Below, one piece after another: positions 27,908 to 36,614 of a stretch of 64,000 nt of DNA. The DNA is from Myxococcales bacterium (GTDB lineage: Bacteria; Myxococcota; Myxococcia; Myxococcales; Myxococcaceae). The notes beneath the pieces were generated by a model that worked only from the letters and a program-made list of their open reading frames with translations, was not told the DNA's origin and searched no databases. Location of the stretch: NCBI GenBank assembly GCA_016191815.1, contig JACPVI010000064.1:47308-111307 (forward strand), given 5' to 3'. The stretch's first letter is position 1. Each line of letters starts with the position of its first letter. Made by a program: the position numbers and the translations under genes.

Positions 27908-28804
27908 CTACAGCGATGGCCGGTAGGTGCTCACTGCCCACGCCATGCGCGCCGCCTGATCCGCACTGAAGGCGTTCATGCAGGCGTCGTAGGTGTAGTC
28001 CATGTAGTTGTTGATCGGATCCAGCCCGGCGGAGGAGCAGCTATCGCGCCCGCTGGGGCAGCCGTAGGCGGGGCTGGCCTCCTGCGGAGTGTCGGCGCAG
28101 TAGTCGCCCGGCTCGGTGCACCCTCCCTGGAACGTGTGGTACAGGCCGAGGTAGTGGCCAACCTCGTGAGTCCCGGTGCGGCCGCCGCTGTAGTTGACGA
28201 ACGCTCCGCCAGGCAGCGACTGGTAGTGGAGCACCACGCCGTGCATGTAGTTCGTCTCCTCGAAGCTCCAGGGGAAATAGGCCCACCCGAGGAGGTTGCG
28301 GGAGAGATCGGCGGTGTAGAGGTTCAGGGTGTGGGCGGGGTCGATGGCCAGCGCGGACTTCATCCGCTTCTCGCTTCCGCCGAAGCCGAGCCGGAACCAG
28401 GTGGCGTTCACCGTGCGGTCCACGCTCTTCTTGTAGAAGCTGAAACCGAAGCGCGCGTAGTCGGCATTGAGCACGTTGATCTGGTCGTCCAGCATCGACT
28501 CGCTCACGTTCCCGGTGGTGCCGTCGGTGTCGACCATCACGTGAAAGGCGACGCCCACCGCCTTGGTGCTGCCACCCTTGGCGCGCTGCTGCTTGATGGC
28601 GGCCAGCGTCCCCGCGCCGGGATCGCGGCTCGCTCCCGGCCGGAGCGAGTCGTCCGAGATGCACTTGTCCGCTCCTTGGGCCTGCACGCTCGCCTCGAGC
28701 GAGGCAATCTCGTCGTCGCTGGGCCCGGTGATGCTGTCGCCTTCCTGCTCGCAGCCTGCGATTGCCAGCGCTGCCAGCCCAGCAGTCCAGATTCGTCTCG
28801 TCAT
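27908..28804 (-). CDS. Secreted M43-type (pappalysin-like) zinc metalloprotease, lipoprotein
   Basis: 298 residues from ATG 28804 with GGAGG 7 nt upstream. The leader MTRRIWTAGLAALAIAGC predicts lipidation at Cys18. The catalytic motif HEVGHYLGLYH (about 212-222) is the full HExxHxxGxxH zinc site, followed by six cysteines and NNYMDYTYDACM, the Met-turn region of M43/metzincin proteases. It probably acts on extracellular protein. It is followed by the gluzincin-like gene 52 nt downstream on the same strand, so the two may be co-expressed. Confidence 0.88.
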   Translation of the reverse strand: MTRRIWTAGLAALAIAGCEQEGDSITGPSDDEIASLEASVQAQGADKCISDDSLRPGASRDPGAGTLAAIKQQRAKGGSTKAVGVAFHVMVDTDGTTGNVSESMLDDQINVLNADYARFGFSFYKKSVDRTVNATWFRLGFGGSEKRMKSALAIDPAHTLNLYTADLSRNLLGWAYFPWSFEETNYMHGVVLHYQSLPGGAFVNYSGGRTGTHEVGHYLGLYHTFQGGCTEPGDYCADTPQEASPAYGCPSGRDSCSSAGLDPINNYMDYTYDACMNAFSADQAARMAWAVSTYRPSL

Positions 28805-29014
28805 TGGAGCCTCCGTCGCGCACTCCCCTTTGGGCACGAGGACTGCGCTTCTTATCACGCGAGACACGCCGGTTGTTTCGCAGGTGCAGCGCCGCCGTCG
28901 CTTCTCAGGATCTGGGAGCGAAAGCGGCAACCACGCAGGAATACTTCACACCGGCAGGAACCCGTGGACGGCGGTGCCGTGGGGAACCTAACTTCTTAGC
29001 TCCGGAGGGAGTCC

Positions 29015-30160
29015 GTGAGCCAGCCCCGCAGCGCGCCTGTGCCGCTCGCCGCATTCGCCGCGGCGGCGGCATCGTCGATGTTGCTCCAGGCTGGGTGCTT
29101 CAACTTCGACCAAGCCTACGAAAACTACTGCGCCGCGAAGGGGTGCGACGGCGGAGGCTATGGAGGCGGCGCGGGCGGCGGCGGTGGAGGTGGAGCTGGA
29201 GGCGGTGAAGGAGGCGGGGCGGGTGGAGGAGGTGGCGGCGGAGGGACCGCCGGCGATGCAGGAGACGGGGGTGGAGGGGACGCAGGCGTGGGCGGCGACG
29301 CAGGCGCAGACGCCGGGCCCCTGCGGTTCGGAGCGAGCTGCAGCGACTACGGCCAGTGCGCCGACCCGGACGACGCCGGCATGGCGATGGGCTGCAGCCG
29401 CTTCGACATTTGTCAGCCGCGTCCTGCCGAGTGCCACGAGGACGGCTATCACTGCTCTCAGTATTCGCAGTGCTGCTCGGGGAGGTGCGTCGGCGGGCGC
29501 TGCAGCGTCTGCAGCGCGCCATCCACCAGCGCGGTGTGCACCCAGGCGGTCGACTGTTGCTTCTTCTTCGGCTCGGCCTGCGGGGTCGGCGATCGCTGCG
29601 TCAGCTCTTCCGCCGCCGGAGCGGACGGGCAGCACTGTGCCTCGGCGGACTTCTGCAGCTCCGCCCGGTGCGAGCTTGCCGACGCAGGGCCGCCGCCCAC
29701 CGGGCGCTGCGCGGCCGACGACGGCGGCTGCGCGATCATCGGAGCCACCCCAGGCAGCGCGGGCTGCTGCGCCGGAACGGTGCTGAGCGGGAGCACCTGC
29801 TGCCTCCCGGACGGCAGTTATTGCTACTACAGCTCGAGCTGCTGCAGCGGCAACTGCACCGGGGGGCGCTGCCTTCCGTCCGGCGCCGGTGGCGCCCTGG
29901 GAGACCGTTGCCTGAGCGGTTCCGAGTGCGGCGGCCAGCTCCTCTGCGATCCCGTCAGCCGCACCTGCACGAATCGCTGGTGCATGGGAGGTGGGAGCCT
30001 CTACCCTGGCTGCTGCAGATTCACCCTCTGGAACGGCCTCTGCGTCTTCCCGGATGGCGGCAGCTGCGGGAATCCGGGCAGCACCTGCACCGGGAACGCG
30101 CAGTGCTGCGGCGGGACGTGCAAGACCAACGGTCTTTGCGACAGCATCCTCTTCTGGTGA
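29015..30160 (+). CDS. Cysteine-rich lipoprotein with polyglycine linker
   Basis: 381 residues from GTG, with GGAGGGA 5 nt upstream. Lipidation is predicted at Cys28 (LLQAGC). Directly after it, CFNFDQAYENYCAAKGC forms a small module that is repeated in the lipoprotein at 43675. A Gly/Asp/Ala-rich linker of about 55 residues (about 45-100) follows, then about 280 residues with very many cysteines in patterns such as CCSGxC and GGRC. No enzyme motif is visible. It is probably a surface-exposed, disulfide-rich binding or adhesive protein (inference). Confidence 0.72.
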   Translation: MSQPRSAPVPLAAFAAAAASSMLLQAGCFNFDQAYENYCAAKGCDGGGYGGGAGGGGGGGAGGGEGGGAGGGGGGGGTAGDAGDGGGGDAGVGGDAGADAGPLRFGASCSDYGQCADPDDAGMAMGCSRFDICQPRPAECHEDGYHCSQYSQCCSGRCVGGRCSVCSAPSTSAVCTQAVDCCFFFGSACGVGDRCVSSSAAGADGQHCASADFCSSARCELADAGPPPTGRCAADDGGCAIIGATPGSAGCCAGTVLSGSTCCLPDGSYCYYSSSCCSGNCTGGRCLPSGAGGALGDRCLSGSECGGQLLCDPVSRTCTNRWCMGGGSLYPGCCRFTLWNGLCVFPDGGSCGNPGSTCTGNAQCCGGTCKTNGLCDSILFW

Positions 30161-30173
30161 GCGCGGCCGGCCT

Positions 30174-30959
30174 TCAGGGGAAGCTGCCGGCGATTCCCAG
30201 GTAGGCCTGCTCCGGTCCGACCAGCGCGGTGGCGCTCGCCCCACCGCCCCCGAAGGCCAGCAGTCCGCCGGCCGCCGCCAGCGCCGCTACTCCGGCTCCG
30301 CACAGGGAGAGCCCGAGGGTCTGCTGCATTCTCCCTTCGTCCCTCGCCTTCGCGGCGCCCTCCGCCGTCACCGTGCCCCCGAGCAGCGAGTCGTAATTTC
30401 CCTTGGCCTGGAAGAGGAAGACCGCCCCCGCTCCGGCGAGCAGCGCTCCTCCCGCGGCGGGAATCCACGCGTGGCGTCTTGGCCCCTCCCGCGGCTGGGC
30501 CTTGGCAGCGATCGCCGCCGGCGGTGGCTCTCTGGAGGGCGCTGGAGCAGGTGCGAGCACCGGCGCTGGCGGGCGCTCCTTCTCCAGTTGCGAGCCGAGC
30601 AGCTTCTTCACGTGCTGGCGCGCCTTTTCGAAGGTCGCCTCCACCTTGGGCGAGACCTCCAGGGGAAGGCTGGCCTCCGGGTCCATGGAGAGCCCGAGCT
30701 TGAAGGCGGTGAGCGCCTCCTCTTCCTTCCCCAGGTCGGCCAGCACCACCCCCTCGTAGAAGGAGATCGCCGCGTCGTCCTCGGCGCCCTCCGACTTGGC
30801 CTTGGCCCGCTCGATCTGCTGGAGCGCCTTCTCGTACTCGAGGTTCTCGTAGAGGGTCGCCGCCGCACGCAGGTACTTCTGGACCTCCTTCCCGAGCGCG
30901 AAAGAGGCAGCCGGGCCGAGCGCGAGCAGGGCCGCAAGGGTGAGCGACACTCCTCTCAT
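30174..30959 (-). CDS. Exported TPR-type protein with C-terminal membrane segments
   Basis: 261 residues. A signal-like N-terminus (VSLTLAALLALGPAASFA) is followed by TPR-like helices (about 25-115; ATLYENLEYEKALQQIERA and FYEGVVLADLGKEEEAL), an Ala/Pro-rich linker and two hydrophobic helices separated by a short loop. The gene directly follows a Ser/Thr kinase gene, with 5 nt between them. Such kinase-TPR pairs are common in myxobacteria; a regulatory link is inference. Confidence 0.65.
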   Translation of the reverse strand: MRGVSLTLAALLALGPAASFALGKEVQKYLRAAATLYENLEYEKALQQIERAKAKSEGAEDDAAISFYEGVVLADLGKEEEALTAFKLGLSMDPEASLPLEVSPKVEATFEKARQHVKKLLGSQLEKERPPAPVLAPAPAPSREPPPAAIAAKAQPREGPRRHAWIPAAGGALLAGAGAVFLFQAKGNYDSLLGGTVTAEGAAKARDEGRMQQTLGLSLCGAGVAALAAAGGLLAFGGGGASATALVGPEQAYLGIAGSFP

Positions 30960-30964
30960 GGACA

Positions 30965-32689
30965 TCACTCCTTCAGGTTGTGCTTGAAGACGTTCTCCTC
31001 GCCTGCCTTCACCTCGAAATCGACAGTCACGTCCTTCTCCAGCTTCGCGTTCACCAGGCGGATGGTGTGTTTGCCGGCCGCCAGCTCCACCGGCGGAAGC
31101 GGGGTTTGCCCCAGCTCCTTCCCATCCAGGTAGACCTGCGCGTAGGGCCGAATGCGGAACTCGAGCGAGGCCTGGACCTTGGGCTGCGGCGCCACGGGCT
31201 TCTCCGGCCGCTTCCTGGGATGCCGCAGAGGAGCAGGCGCGGCGGCGGCCACCGCCGCACTGGCGCTTGAATTCTGTGCAGCGGCGTCCGACTCGTGTCG
31301 CGGTGACTCGCCGATGCGCTCAGGCTCGGCGCCCTCCGCCACCGCATGGCTGGCGTCCGGCGACGCGAAGGCCGGCACCTCCGCGACTGCGGGCACCGGC
31401 GATGGCCCGCTCGGCACCACCGGCTTCTCGCGCAGCAGCAGGTAGGCTCCCCCTCCGCCTAAAAGCGCCAGGCCCCCAACGGCCAGGGCGACCCCGAGCG
31501 CAGCGGCCAGCGGAGCCCGGCTGCGAGCCGGCGCCCCGGTGCTCGGGGGCGCCTTCGGGCCGCGGTCGAGGCGTGGAGCGCCTACTTCGTCGGGGTCGCG
31601 GAGCCTTGTTTCCCCGTACGGGTCGTCCGGGCCGCTCAGCGCGGAGGCGGGATCGGTCACCTCGGTCCCTTGGTCGCGGGGAAACGTCCGCGCCAGCTCC
31701 GGGCCGCCCAGGCCGTCCACCTCCAAGCGCTCCCCGTGCGCCGGGGTGGCCTTGGCCTCGGGCGCGGAGATGGTCTGGTCGAGCCGGGTGACCAGCTCCG
31801 ACAGCTCGTGGGGGTGCACCGCGTGGCCGCCGGATTGGAGGAAGCGCTCCAGGTCCGCCTGCAGCTCCTTGCAAGTGCCGTAGCGCCGCTCCCGGTCCTT
31901 CTCCAGGCACCGCCCGATGATCCGCGACAGCTCGGCGGGCACGTCGGCGCGCTTGGCGGTGATCGAAGGCAAGGGCTCCGCGTTCATGATCGCCTGGATG
32001 ATGCTGACCTCGCTGGTCGCATCGAACGGCATCTCCCCGCCGACCAGCTCGTAGAACACGACCCCCAGGGCGAAGATGTCCACCCGCCGGTCGAGCACTT
32101 GCCGCCCCAACTGCTCCGGCGGCATGTAGGCCATCTTCCCCTTGATGATCCCCGAACGAGTGCGGTGCACCTGGGTCGACGCCTTGGCCACGCCGAAATC
32201 CACCACCTTCACCGCGCCGGCCCTCGAGAGGAGGATGTTGTCGGGGCTGATGTCGCGGTGGATGAGGCCGAGCGGAGCGCCGGTATCGGGGTGCTTCGCT
32301 TCGTGCGCGAAGTGCAGCCCCTCGCAGGCGTGGCTGATGATCTTCGCGCAGACCGCCAGCGGCGGTGGCTGCCCCATGCCCCGCGCCTGGTGGTTCAGCG
32401 TGCGCAGGTTGGGGCCGTCGATGAACTCCATCGCGAGGTAGTACTGGCCGCCCGCCTCGCCGAAGTCGAAGATCTGCACGATGTTCGGGTGGTCCAGCCC
32501 GGCGGCGAGCGTCGCCTCCGCGAGGAACATGTCCACGAACTGTTGGTCCTCGGCGAGGTGCGGGAGGATCCGCTTCACCACCACCCGCTTCTGGAAGCCC
32601 TTGGGGCCGGCCGCCTTGGCGAGGAAGACCTCGGCCATCCCGCCGGTCGCGATCTTCCGAAGGAGCTGGTATTTGCCGAGCTGTTCCAA
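30965..32689 (-). CDS. Ser/Thr protein kinase with transmembrane segment and PEGA-like tail
   Basis: 574 residues from TTG at 32689. A full Hanks-type kinase domain lies at about 5-275: IATGGMAEVF, VVVKRI, HRDISPDN (about 142), VVDFGVAK (about 161) and MPPEQL. An Ala/Pro-rich linker, one membrane helix (about 393-415) and an extracytoplasmic part follow, the last ~70 residues being PEGA-like (VYLDGKELGQTPL). Typical of myxobacterial receptor kinases, with the kinase inside the cell and the tail sensing the envelope. No clear Shine-Dalgarno sequence precedes the TTG. Confidence 0.92.
   Translation of the reverse strand: MEQLGKYQLLRKIATGGMAEVFLAKAAGPKGFQKRVVVKRILPHLAEDQQFVDMFLAEATLAAGLDHPNIVQIFDFGEAGGQYYLAMEFIDGPNLRTLNHQARGMGQPPPLAVCAKIISHACEGLHFAHEAKHPDTGAPLGLIHRDISPDNILLSRAGAVKVVDFGVAKASTQVHRTRSGIIKGKMAYMPPEQLGRQVLDRRVDIFALGVVFYELVGGEMPFDATSEVSIIQAIMNAEPLPSITAKRADVPAELSRIIGRCLEKDRERRYGTCKELQADLERFLQSGGHAVHPHELSELVTRLDQTISAPEAKATPAHGERLEVDGLGGPELARTFPRDQGTEVTDPASALSGPDDPYGETRLRDPDEVGAPRLDRGPKAPPSTGAPARSRAPLAAALGVALAVGGLALLGGGGAYLLLREKPVVPSGPSPVPAVAEVPAFASPDASHAVAEGAEPERIGESPRHESDAAAQNSSASAAVAAAAPAPLRHPRKRPEKPVAPQPKVQASLEFRIRPYAQVYLDGKELGQTPLPPVELAAGKHTIRLVNAKLEKDVTVDFEVKAGEENVFKHNLKE
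30968..30972 (-). promoter_or_regulatory. Ribosome binding site that decides the start at 30959
   Basis: On the minus strand AGGAG lies 8 nt before the ATG at 30959 but only 2 nt before the ATG at 30965, which favours 30959. The site overlaps the end of the kinase gene. Confidence 0.55.
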
Positions 32690-32728
32690 GTTTCCCGTGG
32701 CTGGCGAATCCTACTTCGTCGGCGGCTG

Positions 32729-34096
32729 CTACATCAGCACCAGCGACGCCATGCCGAAGTAGATCACCGTCCCGGCGAGATCGCACAGCGTGGCGATGAA
32801 GGGAGTGGAGGCGGTGGCGGGATCGAACCCGAGCCGGCGGAGCAAGAAGGGCAGCATCCCGCCGAGCAGCGAGCCGAACACCACCACTCCCATCAAGCTG
32901 AGCCCCACCGTGGCGCCCACCAGCGCCGGGTGCGGCACCTGGGCACGGATCTCCGAGGGCAACAGGAGCACCCGCAGCACCCCCAGGACCCCCAGGATGC
33001 CCCCGAGCACCAAGCCGTTGATCAGCTCTCGGACCAGCACCCGCCACCAGTCGCGCAGCTCGATCTCCCGCACCGCCAGCGCGCGGATGATGAGCGAGGT
33101 CGCCTGCGAGCCGGAGTTGCCCCCGCTCCCCACGATGAGCGTGATGAACAAGGTCAGCGCCTGCACCTTGGCGATCTCGTCCTGGAAGGAGGCCATCGCG
33201 AAGGTGGTGAGCATCGACCCGAAGAACAGCAGCGTCAGCCAGCCGCCGCGCTTGCGCACCATCTGCAGCGGCGTCGTCTCCATGTAAGGGGCCTCGAGGG
33301 CCTCCATGCCGCCCAGGCGCTGGATGTCCTCGGTGGCCTCCTCGGCGGCCACGTCCAGCACGTCGTCGATGGTGATGATCCCCACCAGCACCCCGCGGCT
33401 GTCGGTGACCGGGAGGGCCTCGCGGTCGTACTTCTCGAACGCCGCCACCACCTCCTCCCTGGGCGAGGTGGCGGCGATCACCACCACCGGCCGCTCCTGG
33501 AGGTCGGCCACCTTCACCTCCGGCCCGGCCATCACCAGGTCGGAGAGCCTGAGGTCGCCGATGAGCACGCCGCGCTCGTCGGTGACGAAGAGCACGTTCA
33601 AGGTCTCTCGGCCCCTCCCGTGCGCGCGGATGTAGTCCAGGGCCTCGCGGGCGCTCATCCCTGGCCGGATGGAGAGGTACTCCGGCGTCATGAACCTGCC
33701 GGCGGACTTCTCCGGGTAGCCGAGCAGCTGCCGGGCGACCTTCAGCTCCTCCGGCCTGAGCGTGGTGAGGACTCGCTTGGTCACCTCCGCGGGGAGCTCC
33801 TCGAGCAGGCGCGTGCGGTCGTCGGGCGCCATCTCGTTGAGCACGCTCACCAGTTGCTCGGAGCCGAGGGTCCCCACCAGCTCGGCCTGCTGTTCCAGCG
33901 GGAGGTACTCGAAGGCCCCTCCCGCCACGTCCCGCGGGAGGAGGCGGAAGATCACCCCGCTGTCCTCGGGAGGAAGGTCCTCCAGCACTTCGGCGATGTC
34001 CGCCGGATCCAGGTCCTCGAAGGCGATCCTCAGCGACTCCCAGTCCTTCTGGCGAATCAGCTCTTCGTATTCGGGCCTGAGGAAGTGTCCGAGCAT
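32729..34096 (-). CDS. mgtE: Magnesium channel/transporter MgtE
   Basis: 455 residues, the usual MgtE length. The N domain (about 1-130), a CBS pair (about 135-255; RFMTPEYLSIRPGMSAREAL and VLVGIITIDDVLDV), a connecting helix and five membrane helices (about 285-455) are all present. The pore-forming GSGGNSGSQATSL is intact. MgtE takes up Mg2+ and closes when its cytosolic domains bind Mg2+. It ends 39 nt before the kinase start on the same strand. Confidence 0.95.
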   Translation of the reverse strand: MLGHFLRPEYEELIRQKDWESLRIAFEDLDPADIAEVLEDLPPEDSGVIFRLLPRDVAGGAFEYLPLEQQAELVGTLGSEQLVSVLNEMAPDDRTRLLEELPAEVTKRVLTTLRPEELKVARQLLGYPEKSAGRFMTPEYLSIRPGMSAREALDYIRAHGRGRETLNVLFVTDERGVLIGDLRLSDLVMAGPEVKVADLQERPVVVIAATSPREEVVAAFEKYDREALPVTDSRGVLVGIITIDDVLDVAAEEATEDIQRLGGMEALEAPYMETTPLQMVRKRGGWLTLLFFGSMLTTFAMASFQDEIAKVQALTLFITLIVGSGGNSGSQATSLIIRALAVREIELRDWWRVLVRELINGLVLGGILGVLGVLRVLLLPSEIRAQVPHPALVGATVGLSLMGVVVFGSLLGGMLPFLLRRLGFDPATASTPFIATLCDLAGTVIYFGMASLVLM

Positions 34097-34218
34097 CGGG
34101 ACGCCGGTTCGGGGGCGCCCCGACTACGACTTTCCCCGAGCGCTGACAAGCAAAGAGCGCCCGGCGACCATCGCCGCGCTGGCCTCTTGCCGCAGGAGTC
34201 GGCCGCCCCTTGGTTTTT

Positions 34219-34226
34219 GCTAGCTT
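34219..34226 (+). promoter_or_regulatory. Extended -10 element upstream of the glycan cassette
   Basis: TGC-TAGCTT matches an extended -10 (TGnTAnnnT) 21 nt before the ATG at 34248. No clear -35 box is seen. Confidence 0.3.
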
Positions 34227-34247
34227 GCGCTGCGGATAGGCACGGAC

Positions 34248-35249
34248 ATGAGAACGTCCCTGGTTACCGGCGGGGCAGGCTTCATCGGAAGCCACGTCGT
34301 CGACGCGCTGCTCGAGGCGGGGCACCGCGTCGTCGTGCTCGACGACCTCTCCGGCGGCTTTAGCGAGAACGTCAACCCGCAGGCACACTTCATCGAGGGC
34401 TCCATCGTCGACGGCGCTCTCCTCGAGCGCCTGTTCGGGTCGTTTCGGCCCGACTTCGTCTTTCACCTCGCCGCGTACGCGGCGGAAGCGCTCAGCCATT
34501 TCATCCGGCGGTTCAACTACACGAACAACGTCATCGGCAGCGTCAACCTGGTGAACGCCGCGGTGAACCACGGCGTCTCGTGCTTCGTGTTCGCCTCGTC
34601 CATCGCCGTCTACGGCCACAATCAGCTGCCGATGGCCGAGGAGATGCAACCGCGGCCCGAAGACCCCTACGGCATCGCCAAGTACGCCGTCGAGCTCGAT
34701 CTCCGCGCCGCCCACGAGGTGTTCGGGCTCGACTGGATCGTCTTCCGCCCGCACAACGTCTATGGCGAACGACAGAACATCGGGGACCGGTATCGAAACG
34801 TGGTCGGCATCTTCATGAACAGCATCCTCACGGGCGAACCGCTCCGCGTCTTCGGCGACGGAGAGCAGACGCGGGCCTTCAGCCACATCGGGGACGTGGC
34901 GCCGATCATCGCCCGCTCGGTGGACGTGCCGGCCGCGCGCAATCAGCTCTTCAACCTCGGGGCTGATCAGCCCTACACGGTGAATCAGCTCGCGCGGGCG
35001 GTCTCCGACGCCATGGGGAGTCCCTGTGTCATCGAGCGACTGCCCGCCCGCCTCGAGGTGAAACACGCCTACTCGACTCACGAGAAGGCGGCCCGGGTAT
35101 TTGGCCCCGGGCCGCGCGTCTCGCTCGAGGAAGGGCTCGCGCGCATGGCGCGATGGGCCAGGCAGGCGGGCCCCCGGCGGAGCAGAGGGTTCGGCCCCCT
35201 TGACATCGAGAGGAACCTGCCGCCTGCTTGGCGCGACGGGAGTTCATGA
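34248..35249 (+). CDS. NAD-dependent nucleotide-sugar epimerase/dehydratase
   Basis: 333 residues, extended SDR family. The dinucleotide-binding start VTGGAGFIGSHVVDALL (about 6-22) is followed by the catalytic SSIAVYG (about 121-127), YGIAK (Tyr/Lys about 143-147) and RPHNVYGERQ. It resembles GalE-type UDP-glucose 4-epimerases; substrate and product cannot be fixed. First gene of a four-gene cassette with 4-nt overlap to the next. Confidence 0.88.
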   Translation: MRTSLVTGGAGFIGSHVVDALLEAGHRVVVLDDLSGGFSENVNPQAHFIEGSIVDGALLERLFGSFRPDFVFHLAAYAAEALSHFIRRFNYTNNVIGSVNLVNAAVNHGVSCFVFASSIAVYGHNQLPMAEEMQPRPEDPYGIAKYAVELDLRAAHEVFGLDWIVFRPHNVYGERQNIGDRYRNVVGIFMNSILTGEPLRVFGDGEQTRAFSHIGDVAPIIARSVDVPAARNQLFNLGADQPYTVNQLARAVSDAMGSPCVIERLPARLEVKHAYSTHEKAARVFGPGPRVSLEEGLARMARWARQAGPRRSRGFGPLDIERNLPPAWRDGSS

Positions 35250-35890
35250 GCGTCGAGGGAGGCTACTACCAGACCCGGTATGAGCCCGATGCGCGCCGCG
35301 GCGCCGTCTGGGCCTCCCTCTGTGCTTGGCTGGAGCGGGAGATTCCGCCCGGCGCCCGCGTGCTGGAGTTGGGCGCCGGGTACTGCGATTTCATCAACCA
35401 GGTCCGCGCCTCGCGCAAGGTCGCAGTGGACCTCTCGGAGCAGGTGCGCCGCCGCGCCGCGGCTGACGTCGAGGTCCACGTCGGCTCGTGCACCGACCTG
35501 TCGTTCGCGGCCGACTCGAGCTTCGACATCGCCTTCGCCAGCAACTTGTTCGAGCACCTCACGCCGGCTGAGCTCGACCGCACCCTGGTGGAGACGCGCC
35601 GGGTGCTGTGCGACCGCGGCAGGCTCATCGTGCTTCAGCCGAATTTCCGCTACTGCTTCCGCGAGTACTTCGACGACTACACCCACGTTGCCGTCTACAC
35701 GGACAAAGGCCTGGCCGACCGCCTGACGGCCGCCGGCCTCGAGCCCGTGCGGGTCCTGCCTCGGTTCTTGCCGTTCACGATGAAGTCGAGGCTTCCGGCA
35801 GCGGCGCCGCTCGTCTGGCTGTATCTGCGCAGCCCGCTCAAGCCATTCGCCGGGCAAATGCTGATTGTCGCCGAGAAGAGGGGAGCCTAG
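35246..35890 (+). CDS. Class I SAM-dependent methyltransferase
   Basis: 214 residues. Motif I VLELGAGYCDFI (about 37-48), VDLSEQ (motif II acidic end) and FDIAFASNLFEHL (about 95-107, motif IV region) mark a class I methyltransferase. The C-terminus has hydrophobic stretches. ATG 35246 overlaps the epimerase stop, and ACGGGAG upstream fits a ribosome binding site. Probably modifies a sugar or lipid-linked glycan of this cassette (inference from context). Confidence 0.85.
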   Translation: MSVEGGYYQTRYEPDARRGAVWASLCAWLEREIPPGARVLELGAGYCDFINQVRASRKVAVDLSEQVRRRAAADVEVHVGSCTDLSFAADSSFDIAFASNLFEHLTPAELDRTLVETRRVLCDRGRLIVLQPNFRYCFREYFDDYTHVAVYTDKGLADRLTAAGLEPVRVLPRFLPFTMKSRLPAAAPLVWLYLRSPLKPFAGQMLIVAEKRGA

Positions 35891-35894
35891 AGGC

Positions 35895-36614
35895 GTGTGG
35901 GGGGGGAAGACCGTCACCGTCGTCTTTCCCGCCTACAACGAAGAGGAGAGCATCGCCGCGGCGGTGCTCGACTTCAAGTCGACCGGCGTGGTGGACGAGG
36001 CCCTGGTGGTCGACAACAACTCCCGCGACCGGACGGCCGCGCGGGCGGCGGAGGCCGGGGCGCGGGTGATCACCGAGAACGTACAGGGCTATGGAGCCGC
36101 GCTCCGCGCCGGACTTCGCGCGGCCACGAGCGATCTCATCATCCTGTCGGAACCCGATGGCACCTTCGTCGGCCGTGACGTCAAGAAACTGCTCGCCTAC
36201 GCCGATGACTTCGACATGGTCTGCGGCACGCGCACGACCCGCGAGCTCCTCTGGCGCCAAGCCAACATGGGTTGGTTCCTGCGCGTCGGCAACACAGTGG
36301 TCGCCAAGGCGATGCAGTGGCTCTTCAACGGGCCATCGATGAGCGATTGCGGGTGCACGCTTCGCCTCATCCGGCGCGAGGCGCTGCTCGACCTGGTCGA
36401 CCAGCTGACCGTCACCAGGTCCCACTTCCTTCCGGAGATGGTCATCCTGGCGTTGCTTCGGGGCCTGCGGGTGATCGAGATCCCGATCAACTACCGGGGG
36501 CGCGTCGGGCAGTCGAAGATCACCGGCACCCTGGCGGGCACCTTGAAGACGGGGTTCGCGATGATCTTCTTGATCCTGCGCTACCGCCTGTTCTCTCCCA
36601 AGCGCCGCGAATGA
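35895..36614 (+). CDS. Family 2 glycosyltransferase (polyprenyl-phosphate sugar synthase-like)
   Basis: 239 residues from GTG 35895, 4 nt after the preceding stop. GT-A fold signatures: VVFPAYNEEESI (about 8-19), VVDNNSRDRT (about 36-45), and EPDG in place of DxD (about 84-87). The SKITGTLAGTLKTGFAMIFLI tail is of the dolichyl-phosphate-mannose-synthase type. It likely makes a polyprenyl-phosphate-linked sugar that the next, GT39-like enzyme uses. Confidence 0.85.
   Translation: MWGGKTVTVVFPAYNEEESIAAAVLDFKSTGVVDEALVVDNNSRDRTAARAAEAGARVITENVQGYGAALRAGLRAATSDLIILSEPDGTFVGRDVKKLLAYADDFDMVCGTRTTRELLWRQANMGWFLRVGNTVVAKAMQWLFNGPSMSDCGCTLRLIRREALLDLVDQLTVTRSHFLPEMVILALLRGLRVIEIPINYRGRVGQSKITGTLAGTLKTGFAMIFLILRYRLFSPKRRE

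Noticed and set aside
29150..29300. GGC/GGA-rich repeat tract
   Set aside because: It is the coding sequence of the polyglycine linker in the lipoprotein at 29015, not an independent repeat.
31320..35081. A very long minus-strand open frame across the kinase, mgtE and the epimerase region
   Set aside because: It runs out of frame with three well-supported genes and has low-complexity Arg/Pro/Gly content typical of GC-rich shadows.
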